Below, piece by piece: positions 1 to 7,602 of a DNA stretch of 64,000 bases. Within the stretch, counting starts at the first letter, position 1; every line of letters starts with the position of its first letter. A model generated the notes under the pieces. It was not told the origin of the DNA and did no database searches. It worked only from the letters and a program-made list of their open reading frames with translations. Source of the DNA: Flammeovirgaceae bacterium (lineage in GTDB: Bacteria; Bacteroidota; Bacteroidia; Cytophagales; Cyclobacteriaceae); the NCBI GenBank assembly GCA_027487845.1, contig JAIYCV010000023.1, positions 62,001 through 126,000 of the forward strand, given 5' to 3'. Both the position numbers and the translations under genes were made by a program.

Positions 1-654
1 AGTATTAAGATGACAGGTGAACAAGAAAATCAAAAGGAAACAACCGATTTCCTTGGAGTAGCTGCGATGGTTGCCTTTGGTTTGATATTTATGATTTTGG
101 TTATTCAATTTAACTCAACAAGTAAGCCGCTCATTATCATGGCTGAGATTCTTTTCAGTATCATAGGGGTATTAATCGGGTTCTCCCTTTTCAAAATGGA
201 AATATCGATTGTCATGTCAGGTGTTGGTGTGTTGGCTTTGGCAGGAATTGTAGTCCGCAATGGAATTCTACTAGTTGAATTTACCGATTTATTGATTGCA
301 CAAGGGATGGAGTTGAAACCCGCAATTATTGAAGCTGCAAAAACTCGTATGACTCCAGTGTTGCTGACAGCGATGGCAGCAACGCTTGGATTGATTCCGT
401 TGGCGGTAGGTTTCAACATTAACTTCGTAACGCTGTTCTCGGAATTTAACCCTCATATTTTCTTTGGTGGCGATAACGTTGCCTTCTGGGGACCGCTTTC
501 TTGGACGATGATCTTCGGGTTGATTTTTGGTACTTTTTTAACCCTGTTTTTAGTTCCTGTTATGTACCTGTTCGTTGCTAAGATAAAAGACCGTGTATAC
601 AAGAGGAAACCAGTTCTTCATTCGTCCGACAATTCTTCGATAGTTGTAAGTTAA
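1..654 (+). CDS. RND efflux transporter (AcrB/HAE1-type), C-terminal fragment
   Basis: The frame is open from the first base of the window, so this is the 3' end of a longer gene; the ATG at 10 is internal. The visible 217 residues are the last membrane block of an inner-membrane RND pump: a run of hydrophobic helices, the family segment GIVVRNGILLVEF, and a loop with the RMTPVLLTA stretch typical of the second half of AcrB/MexB-like proteins. Such pumps are proton-driven and work with a periplasmic adaptor and a TolC-type channel, neither of which is in view. The inserted loop with NPHIFFGGDN is longer than in classical AcrB, as in many Bacteroidota homologues. Substrate cannot be predicted. 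Confidence 0.9.
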   Translation, partial: SIKMTGEQENQKETTDFLGVAAMVAFGLIFMILVIQFNSTSKPLIIMAEILFSIIGVLIGFSLFKMEISIVMSGVGVLALAGIVVRNGILLVEFTDLLIAQGMELKPAIIEAAKTRMTPVLLTAMAATLGLIPLAVGFNINFVTLFSEFNPHIFFGGDNVAFWGPLSWTMIFGLIFGTFLTLFLVPVMYLFVAKIKDRVYKRKPVLHSSDNSSIVVS

Positions 655-662
655 ACTCTATG

Positions 663-700
663 TTAATTGCCCCGCCTAAAACGGGGCAATTAATTTTCTT
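663..700 (+). terminator. Rho-independent terminator of the RND gene
   Basis: A perfect 12-bp stem (TTAATTGCCCCG / CGGGGCAATTAA) with a 7-nt loop, followed by TTTTCTT. It lies 8 bp after the stop of the efflux gene and ends just before the next start codon. Confidence 0.85.
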
Positions 701-703
701 ATT

Positions 704-1951
704 ATGAATCGTTTACTTCCTGTTTTAATTTTCACGGTTTTTTTCCTGCTTGTCGATTTATATTTATTTCAAGCGGTAATTAATGTAAGCAAGAGCTGGT
801 CAAACACATGGCGGTCGGCTACCCGCTATGGTTTTTGGATACCGACTGTCATCAGTATACTTGCTTTGTTGTGGTGGGCATTTGGAGATCCGTATCGCTA
901 CAGTGCTGGAACTCGCAACTGGATTATTACAGGATTGGTGGCCACGTACTTCTCAAAAGTGTTTGGCATTCTGTTTTTGTTTGTCGATGATTTACAACGC
1001 GGCTTTCGCTGGATTGTGAGCTTATTTTATAAAGGCTCGACACCCGATTTAACGGGAGATACGATTAGCAGGTCGGAATTTTTGTCGAAGGTAGCCTTAG
1101 CTGCAACTGCGATTCCATTTGGCACCATGACATTTGGAATTATTACCGGAGCGCATGACTATCGCGTAAAGCGAGTTACAGTTGACCTACCTAACCTCCC
1201 AAAGAGTTTTGACGGCCTAACAATAGGTCACGTATCCGATATCCACTCAGGGAGCTTTTGGAATAAAACCGCGGTTCAAGGCGGTGTTGACATGATGCTA
1301 GGTGAAAAGCCCGATGTGATTTTTTTTACCGGGGATTTGGTGAACAATGAAACATCGGAGGTAAAGGACTACATCCCGGTTTTTGAAAGGCTTAAAGCTC
1401 CACTCGGGGTTTATTCAGTAACGGGCAATCACGACTATGGTGATTATAAAACATGGGATTCGAGGGAGGCGAAAGCTAAAAATTTTCAAGACCTGATTCA
1501 TGCGCATAAATTATTAGGCTTCGATCTGTTGATGAATGAACATAAGTTTCTTCAGCAAGGAAACGATAAGATAGCCATCATAGGAAATGAGAATTGGGGC
1601 GGAGGGAGGTTTCCGAAATACGGAAAACTAGATCAAGCATATGCGGGCACGGAAGAAGCATCGGTTAAACTTTTGTTATCACATGACCCAAGTCATTGGG
1701 ATATGCAAGTACGTCCGACCCATCCAGACATTGATTTGATGTTTGCAGGCCACACCCATGGATTTCAATTCGGTGTTGAGATAGGAAATATCAAATGGAG
1801 CCCTTCGCAATATGTTTACAAGCAATGGGCCGGGCTTTATCAGGAAGGAAATCAATATCTGTACGTCAACCGTGGTTTCGGATATTTGGGCTATCCAGGT
1901 AGAATTGGCATGCCGCCCGAGTTGACAATAATTAAATTAAAGACAAGTTAA
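704..1951 (+). CDS. membrane-anchored metallophosphoesterase (YkuE/YaeI-like)
   Basis: 415 residues. Residues 5-25, 44-60 and 72-95 are membrane segments, and 128-149 is a fourth hydrophobic stretch. The calcineurin-like phosphoesterase domain starts near 170 with all its metal motifs: D179-x-H181, G210-D211, GNHD at 241-244 and GHTHG near 350. Family members are dinuclear-metal phosphoesterases; YkuE/YaeI relatives act at the membrane, some on UDP-diacylglucosamine-type lipids, but the substrate here is unknown. It stands alone behind a terminator and converges with the AraC gene, the two stop codons overlapping by 4 bp. Confidence 0.88.
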   Translation: MNRLLPVLIFTVFFLLVDLYLFQAVINVSKSWSNTWRSATRYGFWIPTVISILALLWWAFGDPYRYSAGTRNWIITGLVATYFSKVFGILFLFVDDLQRGFRWIVSLFYKGSTPDLTGDTISRSEFLSKVALAATAIPFGTMTFGIITGAHDYRVKRVTVDLPNLPKSFDGLTIGHVSDIHSGSFWNKTAVQGGVDMMLGEKPDVIFFTGDLVNNETSEVKDYIPVFERLKAPLGVYSVTGNHDYGDYKTWDSREAKAKNFQDLIHAHKLLGFDLLMNEHKFLQQGNDKIAIIGNENWGGGRFPKYGKLDQAYAGTEEASVKLLLSHDPSHWDMQVRPTHPDIDLMFAGHTHGFQFGVEIGNIKWSPSQYVYKQWAGLYQEGNQYLYVNRGFGYLGYPGRIGMPPELTIIKLKTS

Positions 1952-2820
1952 CCCGCCAATGCCAAATAACTGCTTGGCGCTTTGCCTGTAATCTTTTTAA
2001 AAACTCTGTTGAATTGAGATAGGTTTGTAAATCCTACTTTAAAACACGTCTCGCTAATTCTTATGTCTTTTACTTGTAAAAGCCTACAGGCATTGCTTAT
2101 GCGGATTTCATTTAAGAAGTGTGTGAATGTTTTTCGAGTTCTAATTTTAAAATATCGGCAAAACGCTTCTTCAGACAAATTTGCTATGGCTGCGACTTCC
2201 CTAACATACATCTTTCGATGAGACTGCGTGAAAATAAAATGGATTACGTCATTCATCCTTTTTCCTTCTATCGGATTAAATGTTTCTGCCAGTTGTGAGA
2301 TGCCCAAACTAGTTAGTTCATTTGATACAGTTAAGATCTTCAACGTTTCGAAAAAAGTAATGACTCTGTCTATCCCTTTTTGCTTTTGAAGCTGATGCAG
2401 CTCTTTTTCTAAAAGTTCTTTTGTCTTTCCTACTATCTTAAAACCTCTTTTACTTTTTTCAAGAAAATCTTTCGCCACCTTCATGTCATCCAGCTCCCAG
2501 AAGTGCTCGCCCAGATATGACCTATCAAAATAGAGCGAAATGGAATGTGCTTGAATTTTACGTTTTGATTTGTAATACGACTCATCATTTCTAAAAACGT
2601 GAGGTTGCCTGCTTCCTAAAAGATACATTTCGTTAGGTGCAAATCGACCCACGTAGTCACCAGCTACTAAGGTTCCTTCACCTTTTATAACATAGGTAAG
2701 TTGCAGCTCAGTGTGTTCATGAAGTTGGTTGTAAAAATGAGGGAGCTTATCGATCTGCACTCTCAATGCCTCCCGTGATGTCTTTGGAACATTGAATGAT
2801 ACGATCTTCATAGGCGTCAA
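1948..2820 (-). CDS. AraC-family transcriptional regulator of the hydroxyproline operon
   Basis: 290 residues. The N-terminal part has a cupin sensor pattern (HEHTELQLTYVIKGEGT, then PNEMYLLGSRQPHVF). The last 100 residues are a double helix-turn-helix AraC DNA-binding domain ending in the typical VGFTNLSQFNRVFKKITGKAPSSY region. It is divergent from the hydroxyproline catabolic operon across 122 bp, the usual arrangement for a local activator. The inducer is inferred to be hydroxyproline or a pathway intermediate; nothing in the protein alone proves that. Confidence 0.88.
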   Translation of the reverse strand: MTPMKIVSFNVPKTSREALRVQIDKLPHFYNQLHEHTELQLTYVIKGEGTLVAGDYVGRFAPNEMYLLGSRQPHVFRNDESYYKSKRKIQAHSISLYFDRSYLGEHFWELDDMKVAKDFLEKSKRGFKIVGKTKELLEKELHQLQKQKGIDRVITFFETLKILTVSNELTSLGISQLAETFNPIEGKRMNDVIHFIFTQSHRKMYVREVAAIANLSEEAFCRYFKIRTRKTFTHFLNEIRISNACRLLQVKDIRISETCFKVGFTNLSQFNRVFKKITGKAPSSYLALAG

Positions 2821-2839
2821 TATTGATGTCTTTTTGGTA

Positions 2840-2866
2840 AAAATAGATTAAATTATGTCAAAATAG
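2840..2866. promoter_or_regulatory. possible AraC operator: direct repeat AAAATAG
   Basis: Two copies of AAAATAG begin at 2840 and 2860, 20 bp apart (about two helical turns), in the divergent spacer between the AraC gene and the hydroxyproline operon. AraC-type activators often bind such direct repeats. The region is AT-rich, so chance is not excluded. Confidence 0.3.
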
Positions 2867-2942
2867 TATCGGTATTGATTAAATCTTGAATTTAAAACAA
2901 GGACTCATCAGAGTACCTTTGTCTTCACTAAAAATAGGCAGC

Positions 2943-3836
2943 ATGATACACTGGCATGGCGTTTTTCCCGCACTTACAACCAAGTTTACTTCCGATGATA
3001 AACTTGATTTTCCCTTGTTTGAAATGAACCTTCAAGCTCAGCTGTCAGCGGGCGTTCAAGGAGTTATTCTTGGCGGCACATTGGGTGAGTCCAGTGTGCT
3101 TAGCAATGAAGAAAAATTTTCGTTGGTAAAATTTGCTGTGGAGAAAGTGGCAGGGGCAATTCCTGCAGTGATGAATATTGCGGAGGGTAGCACACGTGAG
3201 GCACTGAAGCTCGCGGCTGAAGCAGAGCAGAGCGGTGCCAAAGGGCTTATGATGCTACCTCCCATGCGATACAAATCCGATCATCGCGAGACCGTGACCT
3301 ATTTCAAGACAGTGGCGAAGGCAACTAAGTTGCCAATCATGATTTATAACAATCCTGTGGATTATAAGATCGAAGTGACGTTAGAAATGTTTGATGAATT
3401 AGCCGAGTGTGAAAACATCCAAGCGATTAAGGAATCTACACGGGATGTTTCCAACGTTACTCGCCTGATCAATCGATTTGGCGAACGTTACAAGATACTG
3501 TGCGGTGTCGATACGTTAGCGTTGGAAGAATTGGTATTAGGAGCTCACGGCTGGGTAGGAGGGCTGGTCTGTGCGTTCCCAAAAGAAACCATGGCCGTGT
3601 TTAATTTAATTAAGGCTGGAAAGATGGAAGAAGCTGTAAAAATTTATCGCTGGTTCTTACCGCTGTTAGAATTAGATATTCATCCGAAATTGGTTCAATA
3701 CATCAAGTTGGCTGAGGCCGAAGTGGGATTAGGTTCTGAGTTTGTTCGGGCTCCCAGACTTACTTTAATTGGAGAAGAAAGGGAAAGAATTTTGAAAGTG
3801 ATTAGAAAAGGTATCGAGGCACGTCCGGCAATTTAA
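2943..3836 (+). CDS. DHDPS-family lyase, probable 1-pyrroline-4-hydroxy-2-carboxylate deaminase
   Basis: An ATG at 2943 gives 297 residues and the expected family start (MIHWHGVFPAL); an upstream TTG at 2886 would add 19 residues without homology-like character. Class-I aldolase features are present: GTLGES, a YNNP motif whose Tyr is near 135, and the Schiff-base Lys in AIKEST near 163. In an operon with an epimerase, D-amino-acid oxidase and semialdehyde dehydrogenase, the best fit is the deaminase that turns pyrroline-4-hydroxy-2-carboxylate into 2-oxoglutarate semialdehyde. Family members with other substrates (dihydrodipicolinate, N-acetylneuraminate, keto-deoxy sugars) look alike, so the call rests largely on context. 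Confidence 0.82.
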   Translation: MIHWHGVFPALTTKFTSDDKLDFPLFEMNLQAQLSAGVQGVILGGTLGESSVLSNEEKFSLVKFAVEKVAGAIPAVMNIAEGSTREALKLAAEAEQSGAKGLMMLPPMRYKSDHRETVTYFKTVAKATKLPIMIYNNPVDYKIEVTLEMFDELAECENIQAIKESTRDVSNVTRLINRFGERYKILCGVDTLALEELVLGAHGWVGGLVCAFPKETMAVFNLIKAGKMEEAVKIYRWFLPLLELDIHPKLVQYIKLAEAEVGLGSEFVRAPRLTLIGEERERILKVIRKGIEARPAI

Positions 3837-3847
3837 TTTCAGCAGAA

Positions 3848-5326
3848 ATGAAATTCATTGATAGCACGCTAAATGAGGTTGACGCTTCCGTTAAGCTTTC
3901 TGAAAAAGCGTTTCAAGGTTACAAGACAATTGACGCCAAAAAACGCGCAGCTTTTTTACGGGCAATTGCTGATGAAATCGAAGCGTTGGGAAATGAGCTG
4001 GTGACTACCGCTATGAGAGAAACTAACCTCCCAGAAGGGCGGATAATAGGCGAGCGCGGTAGAACTACCAGTCAATGTCGCATGTATGCCAATTTAATAG
4101 AAGAAGGCTCTTGGGTGGAGGCCAGAATTGATACTGCACTTCCAGACAGGTTGCCGTTGCCTAAACCCGATATACGGAAGATGTTGGTGCCGTTGGGGCC
4201 TGTAGTTGTTTTTGGTGCTGCTAACTTTCCACTTGCCTACTCGACAGCGGGAGGCGATACGATATCAGCATTAGCTGCTGGTTGTACAGTGATTGTGAAA
4301 GCACATCCTGCGCATCCAGAGACCTCCGCGCTCGTTGCTGGTGCAATTGAAAACGCGAGAATAAAAGAAGACATTCCAGCAAATGTCTTTATTCATCTTT
4401 ACGGTGCCGATTTTCAAGTCGGAAAAGCGTTGGTTGAACATTCGCTGGTTAAGGCTGTCGGATTTACTGGTTCTTTTGCTGGCGGCAAAGCGCTTTTTGA
4501 TCTAGCGAATAAAAGGCCTACACCGATTCCAGTGTTTGCAGAAATGAGCAGCATTAATCCAGTTGTGCTGTTGCCAAACACATTAGCATCAGACGCTGAA
4601 AACTGGGCTCAAAAATTAGCTTCATCACTTACATTAAACATAGGTCAGTTTTGCACTAGTCCAGGGTTACTGATAGGAATAAAGGATGAGCACTTAGACA
4701 AATTCATTGCCGGATTGACGAAAGCGATCGAGGATGTGTTACCGGGGGACATGCTACATAGCGGAATTTCTTCTAACTATTCAAGAAAAGCTGCGCAGAC
4801 TTTATCGCAGCCATCTGTTACCAAACTTTCTAAACCAGAACAAGAATTAGTTTCCCAACAGGGTACGCCCATCCTTGCTTCTGTTCCTGCTTCTGAGTTT
4901 TTGAAAAATCCACGGTTAGAAGAAGAAGTTTTTGGGCCATTTGCATTGATGGTTGAGTGCCGTGATAAAGATCAAATGGTAAGCGTAATAGACTATTTGC
5001 AGGGGCAACTTACCGCAACGTTAATTGGTAACGCAGATGAGCTGATCCACAACAAGGACGTCATCAATTTGATTTCCCAAAAGGCAGGGAGATTGATAGT
5101 TAATGGAGTTCCTACTGGTGTGGAGGTTTGCCCATCGATGAATCATGGAGGACCTTTTCCCGCTTCCTCAGATTCTAGATTTACGTCAGTGGGCATAGAT
5201 GCCATCAAACGATTTGTAAGGCCGCTGGCTTTTCAGAATTTTCCGCAGTCATTGCTTCCAAAGGAACTTCAGGATGAAAATCCATTGGGCATTTGGCGAT
5301 TGTTTAATAATGAATGGAGAAAATAG
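3848..5326 (+). CDS. aldehyde dehydrogenase, probable 2-oxoglutarate-semialdehyde dehydrogenase
   Basis: 492 residues, the normal length for an NAD(P)-dependent aldehyde dehydrogenase. Catalytic features: Asn126 in GAANFP, the FTGS nucleotide-binding motif at 206-209, general-base Glu232 and nucleophile Cys269 in GQFCTSPG. It resembles the KGSADH-III/AraE-like group that ends hydroxyproline, arabinose and glucarate routes by oxidising 2-oxoglutarate semialdehyde to 2-oxoglutarate. It starts 11 bp after the deaminase gene and slightly overlaps or abuts the epimerase, so all are one transcript. Hydroxyproline is favoured because the other pathway enzymes are next door. Confidence 0.87.
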   Translation: MKFIDSTLNEVDASVKLSEKAFQGYKTIDAKKRAAFLRAIADEIEALGNELVTTAMRETNLPEGRIIGERGRTTSQCRMYANLIEEGSWVEARIDTALPDRLPLPKPDIRKMLVPLGPVVVFGAANFPLAYSTAGGDTISALAAGCTVIVKAHPAHPETSALVAGAIENARIKEDIPANVFIHLYGADFQVGKALVEHSLVKAVGFTGSFAGGKALFDLANKRPTPIPVFAEMSSINPVVLLPNTLASDAENWAQKLASSLTLNIGQFCTSPGLLIGIKDEHLDKFIAGLTKAIEDVLPGDMLHSGISSNYSRKAAQTLSQPSVTKLSKPEQELVSQQGTPILASVPASEFLKNPRLEEEVFGPFALMVECRDKDQMVSVIDYLQGQLTATLIGNADELIHNKDVINLISQKAGRLIVNGVPTGVEVCPSMNHGGPFPASSDSRFTSVGIDAIKRFVRPLAFQNFPQSLLPKELQDENPLGIWRLFNNEWRK

Positions 5327-5328
5327 CC

Positions 5329-6333
5329 ATGGCTAAAAAGACATTTTTTTGCATCGATGCACATACCTGTGGCAACCCGGTTAGAGTAGTTGCTGGCGGA
5401 GGCCCCATTTTGATAGGTAAAAACATGAGCGAAAAGCGCCAACATTTTCTAAAGGAATTTGATTGGATACGCAAAGGCTTAATGTTTGAGCCACGTGGTC
5501 ACGATATGATGAGTGGCAGCATCTTGTACCCTCCTTCCGATCCTAAGAATGATATTGGAGTTCTTTTTATAGAGACCAGTGGTTGCTTACCAATGTGTGG
5601 GCATGGTACCATCGGTACTGTTACCATTGCCATAGAAGAAGGATTAGTGATACCGAAGACCCCCGGAGTTTTAAACTTGGAGGTACCTGCTGGATTAGTG
5701 AAGATTGAGTATCAGCAAGTAGGTGGAAAAGTAAAATCGGTTAAGATTCGAAATGTTAAAGCCTATCTTGATAAAGAGAATATAAAAGCTCAATGTGCGG
5801 ATCTAGGCGAACTGATATTTGATGTTGCTTATGGAGGAAATTTTTATGCAATAGTTGATACCCAACCTAACTTTTCTGGAATCGAAAATTATACAGCCGA
5901 TCAATTAGTGAGCTGGAGCCGTGAACTGCGAAAAGATATCAACCGAAAATATTCCTTTGAGCATCCCGAGAATTCAACGATTAATGGATGCAGTCATATC
6001 TTATGGGCTGGAAAAACGATTGACTCTACTTCCACTGCTCGCAACGCAGTTTTTTATGGGGATAAGGCTATTGATAGATCGCCCTGCGGCACCGGCACAT
6101 CAGCGAGACTTGCACAGTGGCATGCCAAAGGCAAGTTAAAGAAGGGCGAGGAATTTATTCACGAAAGTATAATTGGTTCTAAATTTATCGGTAGGATAGA
6201 AGAAGTAACTGACTTGGCTGGAAAGCCGGCAATTATCCCCAGCGTGGAAGGTTGGGCAAAAGTCTATGGGTACAATACAATCACAATCGATCCGGAGGAC
6301 GATCCTTATGCTTACGGATTTCAAGTTATTTAA
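5329..6333 (+). CDS. proline racemase family, 4-hydroxyproline 2-epimerase
   Basis: The ATG at 5329 is preceded by GGAGA at 5316-5320 and gives 334 residues, the usual size; an ATG at 5314 would overlap the upstream gene. Both catalytic cysteines are present: Cys90 in MCGHG and Cys253 in SPCGTGTSA. Two Cys mark racemase/epimerase activity; a Thr at the second site would suggest the trans-3-hydroxyproline dehydratase. It should convert trans-4-hydroxy-L-proline to cis-4-hydroxy-D-proline in the cytoplasm as the first step of the pathway. Plain proline racemase is possible but fits the neighbours less well. Confidence 0.88.
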   Translation: MAKKTFFCIDAHTCGNPVRVVAGGGPILIGKNMSEKRQHFLKEFDWIRKGLMFEPRGHDMMSGSILYPPSDPKNDIGVLFIETSGCLPMCGHGTIGTVTIAIEEGLVIPKTPGVLNLEVPAGLVKIEYQQVGGKVKSVKIRNVKAYLDKENIKAQCADLGELIFDVAYGGNFYAIVDTQPNFSGIENYTADQLVSWSRELRKDINRKYSFEHPENSTINGCSHILWAGKTIDSTSTARNAVFYGDKAIDRSPCGTGTSARLAQWHAKGKLKKGEEFIHESIIGSKFIGRIEEVTDLAGKPAIIPSVEGWAKVYGYNTITIDPEDDPYAYGFQVI

Positions 6334-6347
6334 TGATAGGGTGGGTA

Positions 6348-7598
6348 ATGAGTAAGACAGTAGGCATTATTGGCGGAGGTATAATTGGATTGAGTACAGC
6401 CTATTATCTTGATAAGGCCGGCCATAAAGTTACCATCCTGGATCAAGGGAATATGCAAGTAGGATGCTCAACTGGCAATGCGGGCATGATTGTGCCGAGT
6501 CATTTTATTCCCTTAGCAGCTCCTGGTATGATTGCCAAAGGAATTCGCTGGATGTTTAATTCCCAGAGTCCTTTTTATGTGCGCCCTAGGTTTAGTGGCG
6601 ATCTGATAAAGTGGGGCTATCAATTTTACAAGCATTCAACCAAGCAACATGTTGAGCATTCGATTCCTGCATTGACGGAAATTAATGCGCTGAGCAAGGC
6701 AATGTATCAGCAATGGTCAAAAGAATTGCCCTTCGATTTTGATTTCCATGAACGAGGTTTGTTGATGTTGTATAAGTCGGCTGCAATCGAAAAGGAAGAA
6801 ATTGAAACAGCTCATTTAGCTAATAAAATAGGGGTAGAGGCACACGTGCTGGATAGCAAAGCGGTTCAACAGCTTGAGCCAGATGTTAAAGTGGACGTGA
6901 GGGGAGGAATTTATTTTCCAGGAGACGCTCATCTAACACCCAGCAAGTTATTTTCTGGAATGATTTCTTACTTGAAGGGCAGAGGAGTAAATTTTGTAAC
7001 AAGCTGCGAAGTAAATGATTTTGAAGTAGCTAATGGATTGGTAAAAAGAGTATTTACTTCAAACGAAACCTTTGCTTTTGATGAGCTTGTAATTGCGACC
7101 GGCTCCTGGTCGGGAAGTGTGATGAAAAAACTACAACTTGACTTGCCTATGCAGGCAGGTAAGGGCTACAGTTTTACCATTCCTGAAGTGGAGAAAAATG
7201 TTCGGGTGCCATCTATTTTCTTGGAGGCGAGAGTGGCGGTTACTCCTATGGGAAATGATTTGCGATTTGGAGGAACAATGGAAATTGCTGGGGTTGATCA
7301 TTCAATTAATTTAAATCGGGTAAGAGGAATTGTTGCATCGATCCCCAATTACTATCCTGAAATGGACGTAAAAATGCCCGATGTAAATAAGATTTGGCAT
7401 GGCTTAAGGCCGTGCTCGCCCGATGGGTTACCTTATATTGGTAGGCTTAGAAGTTTTAATAATGTAGTGGTTTCCACAGGACATTCTATGATGGGTTTAA
7501 GCCTGGCACCAGGTACCGGAAAGTTAACTGCTGAACTAGTTGAAAGACAACGACCAAGCATGGAACTAGACCCGTTTAACGTGGAGAGATTCAACTAG
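6348..7598 (+). CDS. FAD-dependent D-amino-acid oxidoreductase (DadA-like), probable D-hydroxyproline dehydrogenase
   Basis: Start chosen at ATG 6348 (416 residues): it follows a GGGTGGG sequence and puts the FAD-binding GIIGGGIIG at the very N-terminus, as in DadA. Earlier in-frame starts run into the epimerase gene. The C-terminal part has the DAO-family segment GLRPCSPDGLPYIG and a GHSMMGLSLAPGTGKL end. The predicted reaction is oxidation of cis-4-hydroxy-D-proline to pyrroline-4-hydroxy-2-carboxylate, electrons going to FAD and then probably to the respiratory chain. Last gene of the operon; 4 bp separate it from the convergent PurF-type gene. Confidence 0.86.
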   Translation: MSKTVGIIGGGIIGLSTAYYLDKAGHKVTILDQGNMQVGCSTGNAGMIVPSHFIPLAAPGMIAKGIRWMFNSQSPFYVRPRFSGDLIKWGYQFYKHSTKQHVEHSIPALTEINALSKAMYQQWSKELPFDFDFHERGLLMLYKSAAIEKEEIETAHLANKIGVEAHVLDSKAVQQLEPDVKVDVRGGIYFPGDAHLTPSKLFSGMISYLKGRGVNFVTSCEVNDFEVANGLVKRVFTSNETFAFDELVIATGSWSGSVMKKLQLDLPMQAGKGYSFTIPEVEKNVRVPSIFLEARVAVTPMGNDLRFGGTMEIAGVDHSINLNRVRGIVASIPNYYPEMDVKMPDVNKIWHGLRPCSPDGLPYIGRLRSFNNVVVSTGHSMMGLSLAPGTGKLTAELVERQRPSMELDPFNVERFN

Positions 7599-7602
7599 CT
7601 GC

